Of a DNA stretch of 64,000 nt, positions 56,142-64,000 are shown in pieces. This DNA comes from Comamonas testosteroni (GTDB lineage Bacteria; Pseudomonadota; Gammaproteobacteria; Burkholderiales; Burkholderiaceae_C), in NCBI RefSeq assembly GCF_003569915.1, contig NZ_KZ984453.1, positions 47,366 through 111,365 on the forward strand, in the 5' to 3' direction. Every line of letters starts with the position of its first letter. The first letter of the stretch is position 1. Below the pieces are notes generated by a model, which saw nothing but the letters and a program-made list of their open reading frames with translations, did not search any database and was not told where the DNA came from. The position numbers and the translations under genes are program-made.

Positions 56142-59100
56142 TCAGGCACGGTTTTCGGTTGCCCCTTGGCCCAGTTGAATTTCCAGCAAGCTCAGCACCT
56201 CTTGCGCACGGTCGATTTCCAGGTCATCGAAAGCATCCAGCGCCTGCTGCGCAAGACTGTTCCAAGGTGTGCCGACAGTGCCTTGCACCAAGTCTTCAAG
56301 CAAGGCCTTAGCGCCAAAGTCGCCACTCTGCACCAATGGCACGACCTTTTGCAGCAAGCTGCGCAGCTTCGCCGCCGTCACTGCGGCTCCGCCGCCGGAT
56401 TCAGGCTCTGCAGCATTCAGAAGCTGCAACCCCTGCCGCACTCGATCCAGGCAGTCATGCACCAGTCGCAGGAACCCCTCCGCCAAGTCCTGCACGACCT
56501 CCATATTGCCGTTGTGCGCCGCACGTTCAACAATATCGGCCACGCTGCACAGCTGCCTTGAATCCAGATAGCCAGCACTGCCCTTGATCTGGTGCACAAG
56601 TTCCCCCAGCTCGAACAGCGCGCCTTGCTCCAGGTATTTCACAAAGGTCTGCGGCAGGGTTTCAAAGTCGTTGAGAAAGCCTCGCAGCAGATTGGCCTTG
56701 CGCTGGGGCGATGCCGACAGGCGCGAGAAGATAGCCAGTTCAGGGGCCAAAGAAGGTGATTCGCTAGCGACGACGGCGCTAGCCACTGTAGTCGGAGCAA
56801 TGCATAACTCGATCAGCGTTGTATAGAGCGCGACTTCGTCGATGGGCTTGGTCAGGTGACCATTCATGCCCGCTTCCCGGCTCAGCAACTGATCTTCACT
56901 GCGAGTCTGTGCCGTCAGCGCAATGATGGGTAAATGCGCCCAGCGCGCATGCTTGCGAATCTCGCGCGTGGCTTCAAGCCCGTTCATTTCAGGCATGTGA
57001 ATGTCCATAAGCACAGCATCGACTTCGTGCTGCTGCAACTGAGCAATCGCATCACGCCCATCCACTGCTGTGAAGACCTGTACACCCACATACTCCAGAA
57101 AATCGGTAGCCACCTCACGGTTCAGGGCATTGTCATCGGTCACCAGCACACGCTTGCCACGCAGCGATTCGTAGGCAGACAAATCGCTAGGAATGTATGT
57201 AGATTTGATAGCAGTCTGCGAAGTGTGGGCAGGGCTGGCAAAGACGTTGAGCAAGGTATTGAAGAGCACGGACTGGGTCACGGGCTTGAGTAACACGCCC
57301 TGTAAGCCAATGCCTGAAGAGGCCTGCATCATTGCCTCCTGCCCGTAGGCGGTGACCATGAGCACTGCTGGCATCTGTTCCAGCTGTTCATCGGACTTGA
57401 TATGGCGCGCTGTTTCCACGCCATCCATTCCGGGCATGCGCCAGTCCAGTAGCACCACATCGAAAGGACGACTGCGCCTGGTTTCCACACGCAGCACCCG
57501 CAAGGCGTCCTGACCACTTTCCACCACCGTGGTCTGCATGCCAAAACCTTCAACCATATCGGTCAGCGCCTGCCGCGCACTGGCGCTGTCATCCACGATC
57601 AGGATACGGCGCCCGCGCAGATTGACTGCGACCTGATTGCGCACATGGTGTTCGGCAGAGTCCATCTCCACCTCTTCAATACGGATGGTGAAGAAGAAGG
57701 TGCTGCCCTGCCCCAGCTCGCTCTCGACCCAGATTTCGCCCCCCATGAGCTCCACCAGTCGCTTGGAAATGGCCAAACCCAGCCCTGTGCCGCCATAGCG
57801 CCGCGAGATGTCGCTTTGCGCCTGGGTGAAAGGGCTAAAGAGGTTGCGCATTTGCTCGACGCTCATGCCGATGCCAGTATCCCGCACGGAGAACAGCAGC
57901 TTGCGGCTCATGCCCTGCTCATCCCAGATGGGACTCACCGAAACCACCACATCCCCAGCCTCAGTGAACTTGATGGCATTGCCCAGCAAGTTGGTGATGA
58001 CCTGACCCAGGCGCAGCGAATCGCCTTTGAGAATTGCCGGCGTTTCAGGCGCCACAGCATAGGTGACCTCCAAGCCCTTTTCCTCAGCGCGCAGCGTAGT
58101 GACTGACGATACTGTCTCCAGAACAGATTCGAGCCGGAACGGGACGCCCTCCAGCGTCAGCCCACCTGCCTCGATTTTGGAAAAGTCCAGAATGTCATTG
58201 ATGATCCCCAGCAGCACGTTGGCAGACTCGTTGATCTTTTCCAGATAGTTGCGCTGCTTGGGGTCCAGGTCAGTGCGCATGGCCAGACGCGCCATGCCAA
58301 TGACGGAATTCATGGGCGTGCGGATTTCATGACTCATGGTGGCCAGGAAATCACTCTTGGTGCGCTCGGCAGACTCTGCTGCATCCTTGGCTGCACGCAG
58401 CGCCTCGGCCGCTTCGCGCTCCGCCGTGACGTCGCGTGCAATACCATCCCAGACAAAGCCCCCACCGCGCACATAACGCAACGCGGCGCGGCAGTGAATC
58501 CAGATCGTGGGCCCATAGGTGGTTTGCAGCTGAAAGACCTCGTCCAGCACATCACCCGCCCGCGTGGCAGTACGCAGCACTTGCATCATGTGCTGAACGC
58601 TGTCGGCAGGAATGGCTGCAACCAGCTTGCGCGGATTGGCCAGTATTTCGCTGGCGGACAGGCCCGTGAGCGGCTCCAGACCAGCGCTCAGGAAGGTCAA
58701 TGTCAGGTAGCGTTGTGCATCACGCTCCAGTCGAAAGATCACACCCGACGGAAGGTTGTCTGCCAACGCCGTCAGGCGCTCGCGCTGCTCCTTGCGCTCG
58801 CTGATGTCCTGCATGATGCCGGTGATCTTGACCACCTTGCCTTCTTCATCAAACACCGGTGTGCCACGCACATAGGCGGCGAAGGTGCTGCCATCGGTAC
58901 GGCGATGCTCCACTTCCATGGAGTAAGACTCGCCAGTCTCCACACACTTTTGTACAGCTGCCAGAATGCGCTGCGCGCTTTCATCAACCATTCGATCCTT
59001 GAGCGCTGATGCATGAACTTCCTTGGGTTCGGACTCGTCTCCATACAACACGGACATCATCTCTGAAGAGGTCATGACGCCACTCTTCACATCCAGCGAC

Positions 59101-60251
59101 CAATGCCCCAGCTTGGCCTGTCGCTCCGCCGCACGCAGCACCTCGTTGTTTTCCTGCGCCAACTGAGCTGCACGGCGGCTTTCATCCAGACTCTGGTTCA
59201 GCACTTTGTCTGCCTCGTTCAGACTGACGCGCAAGGCTTCGAACTCGGCAATGAATGAAGGCGGCACATCATCACCAATGCTGGTTGCCGCAGTTGTTTG
59301 CCCGCTGGCGATGCGCTTGGCCCGATCCGCCAGGTGGCGAATGGGACGCAAGGCGCGCTGCACGAGCAAGATGGCCAACAGCAGTGCAAACAAGATCGTG
59401 ACGGTTGAGGCAATGAGCATGACCATGATGGGCTGCTGCCAACGCTGATCAAAACTTGATGCACTCTCGCCCACCACGGCCACCCAGCCCGGCGTGCCAG
59501 CGATGGTTTGGAAAGCGAACATGATCTGCTTGCCCTCCAGCGTCGTAGCTTTAAAGGAGCCGCTTTCGCTGCCTGTTTCCTTGAGCGTCTTCCAGTCCGG
59601 CACAGGTCGGCCAATAAAGCGCTCACCATCTACAGAGCGTCCCATGATGCGCCCAGCCCCATCGGTCACAGCCAGAATCACCGAAAGGTTGTTTTCACTG
59701 TGCTTGGACAGCGAATGAATCAAATCCGCAGGTGATGTCACCAGCGTTGCGACGCGCACATGTGCCGTGCCGCTGATTTCAGGCACGGCCATCACCATCT
59801 TCAGCGCCTGACCGGTTCCTTCAAGAATATTAGAGACCTGCGGCCGACCGGTTTGCGCCGCAGCCACAGCCAAGTCCTTAACGGCCTGCAACTGAGGGCT
59901 TTCATCCACAAAGTCCCAGCGCCCTTTCTGCCCACTGAGCTCATACAGCTCATAGCGACCATTGGCAAAGCTTGACGCGCCGCGATGCTGCAAATGGTCA
60001 CCATCCGAATGCAGCTCCGCCAGATTGAGCAGCACGCTGGAGGTCAGCTCCAGTTCATTGGCCGTCGAGCGCGCGACGGTGCGTGCGGTTTCCAGCAACT
60101 GACGTGTACTGGCGTCGTAGAAAGACTTGCTGGTGTTGAACAGTGTCACCATGACCACGCCCAGCGTCGGCACCAGCACCAGCAGGACCATGGCGATGAT
60201 GGTGAGTCTGAGCGAAGGCTGTCTCAACGAATCCAGCATGCGCTTGGGCAT
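56142..60251 (-). CDS. Hybrid sensor histidine kinase with two receiver domains and an HPt domain
   Basis: This 1369-residue inner membrane protein is a complete phosphorelay. TM1 is about 15-37; a periplasmic sensor runs to 272; TM2 is 274-298; HAMP is 299-352; two PAS/PAC regions are about 375-490 and 495-612; HisKA has H641 in MSHEIRTP; HATPase_c spans about 740-857 (N box LLGNAIKF, G1 DTGIGM, G2 GGTGLGL). Receiver 1 (about 881-1003) has D936, receiver 2 (1033-1150) has D1083, and the HPt domain has H1220 in ELVHQIKGSAGYL. No response regulator gene is adjacent, so the output partner is unknown. A GAGGG site precedes the ATG. Confidence 0.94.
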   Translation of the reverse strand: MPKRMLDSLRQPSLRLTIIAMVLLVLVPTLGVVMVTLFNTSKSFYDASTRQLLETARTVARSTANELELTSSVLLNLAELHSDGDHLQHRGASSFANGRYELYELSGQKGRWDFVDESPQLQAVKDLAVAAAQTGRPQVSNILEGTGQALKMVMAVPEISGTAHVRVATLVTSPADLIHSLSKHSENNLSVILAVTDGAGRIMGRSVDGERFIGRPVPDWKTLKETGSESGSFKATTLEGKQIMFAFQTIAGTPGWVAVVGESASSFDQRWQQPIMVMLIASTVTILFALLLAILLVQRALRPIRHLADRAKRIASGQTTAATSIGDDVPPSFIAEFEALRVSLNEADKVLNQSLDESRRAAQLAQENNEVLRAAERQAKLGHWSLDVKSGVMTSSEMMSVLYGDESEPKEVHASALKDRMVDESAQRILAAVQKCVETGESYSMEVEHRRTDGSTFAAYVRGTPVFDEEGKVVKITGIMQDISERKEQRERLTALADNLPSGVIFRLERDAQRYLTLTFLSAGLEPLTGLSASEILANPRKLVAAIPADSVQHMMQVLRTATRAGDVLDEVFQLQTTYGPTIWIHCRAALRYVRGGGFVWDGIARDVTAEREAAEALRAAKDAAESAERTKSDFLATMSHEIRTPMNSVIGMARLAMRTDLDPKQRNYLEKINESANVLLGIINDILDFSKIEAGGLTLEGVPFRLESVLETVSSVTTLRAEEKGLEVTYAVAPETPAILKGDSLRLGQVITNLLGNAIKFTEAGDVVVSVSPIWDEQGMSRKLLFSVRDTGIGMSVEQMRNLFSPFTQAQSDISRRYGGTGLGLAISKRLVELMGGEIWVESELGQGSTFFFTIRIEEVEMDSAEHHVRNQVAVNLRGRRILIVDDSASARQALTDMVEGFGMQTTVVESGQDALRVLRVETRRSRPFDVVLLDWRMPGMDGVETARHIKSDEQLEQMPAVLMVTAYGQEAMMQASSGIGLQGVLLKPVTQSVLFNTLLNVFASPAHTSQTAIKSTYIPSDLSAYESLRGKRVLVTDDNALNREVATDFLEYVGVQVFTAVDGRDAIAQLQQHEVDAVLMDIHMPEMNGLEATREIRKHARWAHLPIIALTAQTRSEDQLLSREAGMNGHLTKPIDEVALYTTLIELCIAPTTVASAVVASESPSLAPELAIFSRLSASPQRKANLLRGFLNDFETLPQTFVKYLEQGALFELGELVHQIKGSAGYLDSRQLCSVADIVERAAHNGNMEVVQDLAEGFLRLVHDCLDRVRQGLQLLNAAEPESGGGAAVTAAKLRSLLQKVVPLVQSGDFGAKALLEDLVQGTVGTPWNSLAQQALDAFDDLEIDRAQEVLSLLEIQLGQGATENRA

Positions 60252-60390
60252 GAAAGCGTCCCTCTTATATTGGGCGGCAGTGGCGCCGCTTGTTATGAGT
60301 CAACTTCAACAAGAATACCCGTTCTGAATCTCATTGCATCAAGCCTTTTCATGCAGATTCGCTATCGAAAAACCTGCATCCATATACAGC

Positions 60391-61689
60391 TTAATCAGCA
60401 CTCAGATAACCAAGCACCCCCTTGGCTACATGCACTCCAGAAGACATGCAGGCCGTGAGCAGATAACCGCCTGTCGGCGCTTCCCAGTCCAGCATCTCCC
60501 CCGCGCAGAACACGCCAGGCCGTGCAATGCACATGCCGTTGCCGTCCAATGCCTCAAAGCGCACCCCTCCAGCGGTGCTGATGGCTTCATCAATGGGTCG
60601 TGGCGCAACCACCGTCAGGGGAACAGCCTTGATGGTGCGTGCCAGCGCTTGGAGATCGGCCATGCCATCCTTGCCCAGCACCTCGTACAAAAGCCCAGCC
60701 TTGATGCCATCCAGGCCCAGGCGCCCCTTGATGTGACTGCTCAGACTGCGCGAGCCACGTGGACGCCGCACTTCCTGCTCCACACGTTCAGCACTCCACT
60801 GAGGCAACAGGTCCAGCTCGAACTGGGCACTGCCTTTCTCAGCGATTCGGTCGCGCAACAAAGCTGAGGCCGCATAAATCAGACTTCCCTCCACCCCTGT
60901 TTGCGTTGCCACAAATTCACCCTGCCGCGCAAAGCGGGTGCCACCCTCATCGGTATAGCGCAGCGCAACCGACTTGAAAGGCTCGCCTGCAAAACGCTGG
61001 CTGAACACCTCGCTCCAGCCCGACTGGCGGCCATCCGCCCAGCCCACATCAAAGCCACAGTTGGCCGGTTGCAATTCAGCGAGATCCACACCTTGCTCCT
61101 GCAACTTGGAAAACCAGGCGCCATCCGACCCCAGCCTTGCCCAGCTACCGCCGCCCATGGCCAGCACCAGAGCCTTGCTTTGAACCTGACAGGCACCAGA
61201 TTCGGTCTGAAACATCAACGAGCCACCGGCATTCCAGCCCTGCCAACGGTGGCGCATATGAAACACCACGCCCTGCGACCTCAATCGCAGCAGCCAGGCG
61301 CGCAGCAACGGTGCGGCCTTCATGTCCGCCGGAAACACGCGCCCCGACGTCCCCACAAAGGTATCGAACCCCAGGTCCTTCACCCAAGCCCGCAGCTCCT
61401 GAGCCCCCCACTGCTCAAGCCAGGGCAGCAAATCTGCGCTGCGGGCGCCATAGCGTGTCACAAAGCTGGCGAACTCTTCAGAGTGAGTGAGGTTAAGACC
61501 GCCCTTTCCCGCCATGAGGAATTTGCGGGCTGCCGAAGCCTTGGCTTCAAAAACATGCACGGACAAGCCTGACGCCGCCAGTTGCTGCGCCACCATCAAT
61601 CCCGCGGGGCCTGCTCCCACTATGGCGACGTCACAAACCAAGGCCGAACCAAGGGCCGGATCAGCCACCAAGGGCTCTGAAATACTCAT
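60391..61689 (-). CDS. TIGR03862-type FAD-dependent oxidoreductase (HI0933/BaiN-like flavoprotein)
   Basis: The 432-residue protein has the FAD-binding start VAIVGAGPAGLMVAQQLAASG (about residue 20), the family block KFLMAGKGGLNLTHSE and the C-terminal GVFCAGEMLDWEAPTGGYLL. The family is of unknown substrate and is a relative of BaiN. ATG 61689 is used; the TTG at 61704 would add five residues. It is divergent from trxA with 218 bp between. Confidence 0.9.
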   Translation of the reverse strand: MSISEPLVADPALGSALVCDVAIVGAGPAGLMVAQQLAASGLSVHVFEAKASAARKFLMAGKGGLNLTHSEEFASFVTRYGARSADLLPWLEQWGAQELRAWVKDLGFDTFVGTSGRVFPADMKAAPLLRAWLLRLRSQGVVFHMRHRWQGWNAGGSLMFQTESGACQVQSKALVLAMGGGSWARLGSDGAWFSKLQEQGVDLAELQPANCGFDVGWADGRQSGWSEVFSQRFAGEPFKSVALRYTDEGGTRFARQGEFVATQTGVEGSLIYAASALLRDRIAEKGSAQFELDLLPQWSAERVEQEVRRPRGSRSLSSHIKGRLGLDGIKAGLLYEVLGKDGMADLQALARTIKAVPLTVVAPRPIDEAISTAGGVRFEALDGNGMCIARPGVFCAGEMLDWEAPTGGYLLTACMSSGVHVAKGVLGYLSAD

Positions 61690-61907
61690 ACTTAAGCTGT
61701 CCAATTCAACGGGCGAGCCACAGGGCCGCCAAAGGCTGCGCAGAATACCACCGCATTCAAAACGCCGATAAGGCAGGCACTATTAACGCCATAGGAGCAA
61801 ACAACCACCCACACCGTGCAGCGGGAGATGTGTTTCTGTCACAATGAAATAACTAGGCGGGTACTCCGTCACCCTACTTTTTGATTCAAGAAAATCCAGG
61901 ACTACAA

Positions 61908-62237
61908 ATGGCCAGCGAATTGATCAAGCACATCACCGATGCAAGCTTTGAATCTGACGTACTGCAACCCGGCACCACGGTTCTCGTGGATTACTGGGCT
62001 GAATGGTGCGGCCCCTGCAAAATGATTGCCCCCATCCTGGACGAGACTGCCGAAAGCTACAAAGGCAAGGTACAGATCGCCAAGATGAATGTGGATGAAA
62101 ACCGCGAAATCCCCGCCAAGTTCGGCATCCGTGGCATTCCCACCCTGATGCTGTTCAAGGACGGTCAACTGGCCGCCACCAAGGTCGGCGCGCTGAACAA
62201 GACTCAGCTGTCCGCCTTCCTGGACCAGCACATCTAA
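61908..62237 (+). CDS. trxA: Thioredoxin 1
   Basis: Thioredoxin is the general dithiol reductant and can also serve the CysH-type reductase in this window. The 109-residue protein has the classical active site [13 protein letters not shown] (about residue 29) and the cis-proline loop [16 protein letters not shown] 61908 starts the family N-terminus [14 protein letters not shown]. The trxA-rho order is conserved in many proteobacteria. Confidence 0.97.
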   Translation: MASELIKHITDASFESDVLQPGTTVLVDYWAEWCGPCKMIAPILDETAESYKGKVQIAKMNVDENREIPAKFGIRGIPTLMLFKDGQLAATKVGALNKTQLSAFLDQHI

Positions 62238-62250
62238 AAGCACATGCTTC

Positions 62251-62283
62251 CCAACAAGGCCTTTTCAAAGGCCTTGTTCTTTT
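62251..62283 (+). terminator. Terminator after trxA
   Basis: ACAAGGCCTTT and AAAGGCCTTGT pair around TC and are followed by TCTTTTGG. It suggests that rho has its own promoter. Confidence 0.88.
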
Positions 62284-62337
62284 GGACAGACATTTCTCCT
62301 GCGCTCTTATTTTTTATGGCCTGTACGCGGCCAGCAC

Positions 62338-62400
62338 TGGACTGCAACGGCCAAGCCTTGAAAAAATCCTTGCAGTCCAAGCCATATTTCCTGTCATAAT
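62338..62400 (+). promoter_or_regulatory. Candidate rho promoter overlapping an inverted repeat
   Basis: TTGCAG (62370-62375) and CATAAT (62395-62400) are separated by 19 bases. The perfect 10-bp inverted repeat TGGACTGCAA (62338-62347) and TTGCAGTCCA (62370-62379) overlaps the -35. The rho leader would be about 125 bases, long enough for autoregulation of the kind known for rho in other bacteria. Confidence 0.4.
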
Positions 62401-62531
62401 GTACGAATCGCCGGCCACCGCATGGGACCGCGCTGAAATTTCTCCAGGCAAGCCTGCCCACTATCACAGTGATTCGTTAGGCTCTACGCCTCCCCCCTGG
62501 TTATTCCTCACTCCACACTTGGAGTCATTTC

Positions 62532-63794
62532 ATGCACCTTAATGAACTCAAGGCACTGCACGTGTCTGAAGTCTTGAAGCAGGCCGAAGCGCTTGAGATC
62601 GAAAACGTCGGTCGCATGCGCAAGCAGGAACTGATGTTCGCCATCATCAAAAAGCGCGCAAAAGCCGGTGAACAGGTTTTTGCCGATGGCGTTCTCGAAA
62701 TTCTGCCTGACGGCTTCGGTTTTCTGCGTAGCCCCGATACCAGCTACACCGCCAGCACAGACGATATCTATATCTCCCCCAGCCAGGTGCGCCGCTTCAA
62801 TCTGCACACCGGTGACATGATCGAAGGCGAAGTTCGCATCCCCAAGGATGGCGAGCGCTACTTTGCCCTGACCAAGCTGGACAAGGTCAATGGCGGCCCT
62901 CCCGAGCAAAACAAGCACAAGGTCATGTTTGAAAACCTGACGCCTCTGTTCCCCAAGGAACAAATGCGTCTGGAACGAGACATGAAGGGTGAGGAAAACA
63001 TCACCGGCCGCATCATCGACATCATCGCCCCTATTGGCCGTGGCCAGCGCGCACTGATTGTTGCCCCTCCCAAGAGCGGCAAGACCATGATGATGCAAAG
63101 CATTGCCCACGCCATCACGGCCAATCAGCCCGATGTGCACCTGATGGTGCTACTGGTGGACGAGCGCCCCGAAGAAGTGACGGAAATGCAGCGCTCGGTC
63201 AAGGGCGAAATCATTGCCTCCACCTTTGACGAGCCCGCTACCCGCCACGTTCACGTGGCTGAAATGGTGATCGAACGCGCCAAGCGTCTGGTGGAACTGG
63301 GCAAGGATGTGGTCATTTTGCTGGACTCCATCACCCGTCTGGCCCGTGCCTACAACAACGTCGTGCCTTCTTCGGGCAAGGTGCTGTCTGGTGGCGTGGA
63401 CTCCAACGCTCTGCAACGCCCCAAGCGCTTCTTTGGCGCTGCGCGCAATGTGGAAGAAGGTGGCTCGCTGACCATCATCGCCACCGCTCTTGTTGACACC
63501 GGCAGCCGCATGGACGAAGTGATCTTTGAAGAGTTCAAGGGCACTGGCAACAGCGAACTGCACCTGAACCGCCGCCTGTACGAAAAGCGCGTGTTCCCCG
63601 CGATTGAGCTCAACAAGAGCGGCACCCGCCGCGAAGAGTTGCTGCTGGCTCCCGAGATTCTGCAAAAGACCCGCATCCTGCGCCAGTTCATGTACAACAT
63701 GGACGAGATCGAGTCGATGGAACTCATGATCAAGAACATGAAGGCCACCAAAAACAATGTCGAGTTCTTCGACATGATGCGCCGCGGCGGTTAA
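62532..63794 (+). CDS. rho: Transcription termination factor Rho
   Basis: Rho is the hexameric RNA helicase that ends many transcripts. The 420-residue protein has the N-terminal helical region [20 protein letters not shown], the RNA-binding cold-shock-like fold ([20 protein letters not shown]), Walker A in [14 protein letters not shown] (about residue 178) and the Q/R-loop region [20 protein letters not shown]. It has the length of E. coli Rho (419). Confidence 0.98.
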   Translation: MHLNELKALHVSEVLKQAEALEIENVGRMRKQELMFAIIKKRAKAGEQVFADGVLEILPDGFGFLRSPDTSYTASTDDIYISPSQVRRFNLHTGDMIEGEVRIPKDGERYFALTKLDKVNGGPPEQNKHKVMFENLTPLFPKEQMRLERDMKGEENITGRIIDIIAPIGRGQRALIVAPPKSGKTMMMQSIAHAITANQPDVHLMVLLVDERPEEVTEMQRSVKGEIIASTFDEPATRHVHVAEMVIERAKRLVELGKDVVILLDSITRLARAYNNVVPSSGKVLSGGVDSNALQRPKRFFGAARNVEEGGSLTIIATALVDTGSRMDEVIFEEFKGTGNSELHLNRRLYEKRVFPAIELNKSGTRREELLLAPEILQKTRILRQFMYNMDEIESMELMIKNMKATKNNVEFFDMMRRGG

Positions 63795-63815
63795 TCCGTA
63801 TACACCCTATTGGGT

Positions 63816-63838
63816 AAAGCCCCGCTTGCGGGGCTTTG
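63816..63838 (+). terminator. Terminator after rho
   Basis: AAAGCCCCGC and GCGGGGCTTT pair around TT. The T-run after the stem is short. Confidence 0.8.
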
Positions 63839-63873
63839 TCATTTCTGAAAGTTGGCGATTTGGTTGACTAGGC

Positions 63874-64000
63874 GAGGGTGTGCAGAATTTTGTGTAAACG
63901 GACAATCCACCGCAGGCGCAAGTCTGCATGTCCGTAAGCACAATGACAACCAAGAAACACGAAGTCCCTGAAGAACTGCTGGCGAAACTGCTGGCTGATT
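63874..64000 (+). mobile_element. Left end of an insertion sequence, probably IS256 family (cut by the window edge)
   Basis: GAGGGTGTGCAGAATTTTGT followed by GTAAACGG lies 36 bases after the rho terminator and resembles the left terminal inverted repeat of IS256-family elements. A transposase-like frame begins 69 bases later. The right end lies outside the window, so the boundary and family are inference. Confidence 0.55.
63943..64000 (+). CDS. Transposase N-terminus, probably IS256 family (partial)
   Basis: Only 19 codons are visible: MTTKKHEVPEELLAKLLAD. IS256-type transposases commonly begin with such a short charged stretch followed by PEELLA-LLA. The family assignment rests on this and on the repeat upstream, so it is provisional. 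The catalytic DDE region is beyond the window. Confidence 0.55.
   Translation, partial: MTTKKHEVPEELLAKLLAD

Noticed and set aside
57185..57240. Possible mini-repeat in the linker between the receivers of the hybrid kinase
   Set aside because: Only TTTGATAGCAGTCTGCG resembles the core; the GGACT and TGATTT parts are missing.

Overview
The window looks like ordinary chromosome of a high-GC betaproteobacterium of the family Comamonadaceae, most likely Comamonas or a close relative. This rests on gene orders typical of Burkholderiales (ilvB-ilvH-ilvC-pssA-leuA, cysI-DUF934-cysH-cysD-cysN, dnaX-ybaB-recR next to ffs, nadE-glnK, trxA-rho, sigma factor-DUF3619-DUF3106-RDD) and on two dispersed short repeat families that I associate with this family. 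The species assignment is inference; no marker gene was compared.

Layout: 1-10.9 kb holds mnmC, a CorC-like membrane protein, an assimilatory sulfate reduction cluster (cysI, DUF934, cysH, cysD, cysN) and a ferredoxin plus ferredoxin-NADP reductase pair that could supply its electrons. 10.9-20.3 kb holds a purine permease, a MocR regulator, peptide deformylase, an array of four tRNA-Asn genes, the N-degron transferases aat and bpt, an IclR regulator and a PBP7-type endopeptidase. 20.4-28.6 kb is the branched-chain amino acid block on the minus strand: ilvB, ilvH, ilvC, then pssA and two non-identical leuA genes, the first behind a leucine leader peptide and attenuator. 28.8-35.7 kb carries an ECF-type sigma factor operon, dgkA, a LOG-family protein, a P-II protein, nadE and a FemAB/GNAT-like acyltransferase. 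35.8-44.9 kb has two chemoreceptors, pyrophosphatase, an Mpo1-like protein, a Crp/Fnr regulator, a DUF2889 protein and the molybdenum-cofactor genes moaA and mobA; moeA follows after a 267-bp MITE-like element. 46.6-56.1 kb carries a thioredoxin-like protein, a membrane alpha/beta hydrolase, rnhA, a methyltransferase, gloB, mltD, recR, ybaB, dnaX and the 4.5S RNA gene. 56.1-64 kb holds a 1369-residue hybrid histidine kinase, a flavoprotein, trxA, rho and the start of a probable IS256-type insertion sequence cut by the window edge.

Most genes are core metabolism, translation or DNA maintenance. The unusual signals are structural: (i) a mini-repeat of about 60-70 bp in at least 12 copies, three of them lying in frame inside coding genes (acyltransferase, moeA, dnaX) and one supplying the ribosome-binding site of pssA; (ii) a second GC-rich hairpin repeat in five copies, two of which divide the cys genes; (iii) a MITE with nested inverted repeats; (iv) a complete leu attenuator; (v) an A9 slippage site in dnaX followed by stops in both alternative frames; and (vi) tRNA-Asn spacers holding hairpins with compensatory stem changes and an identical loop. 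I see no CRISPR array, prophage, defence island or biosynthetic cluster.
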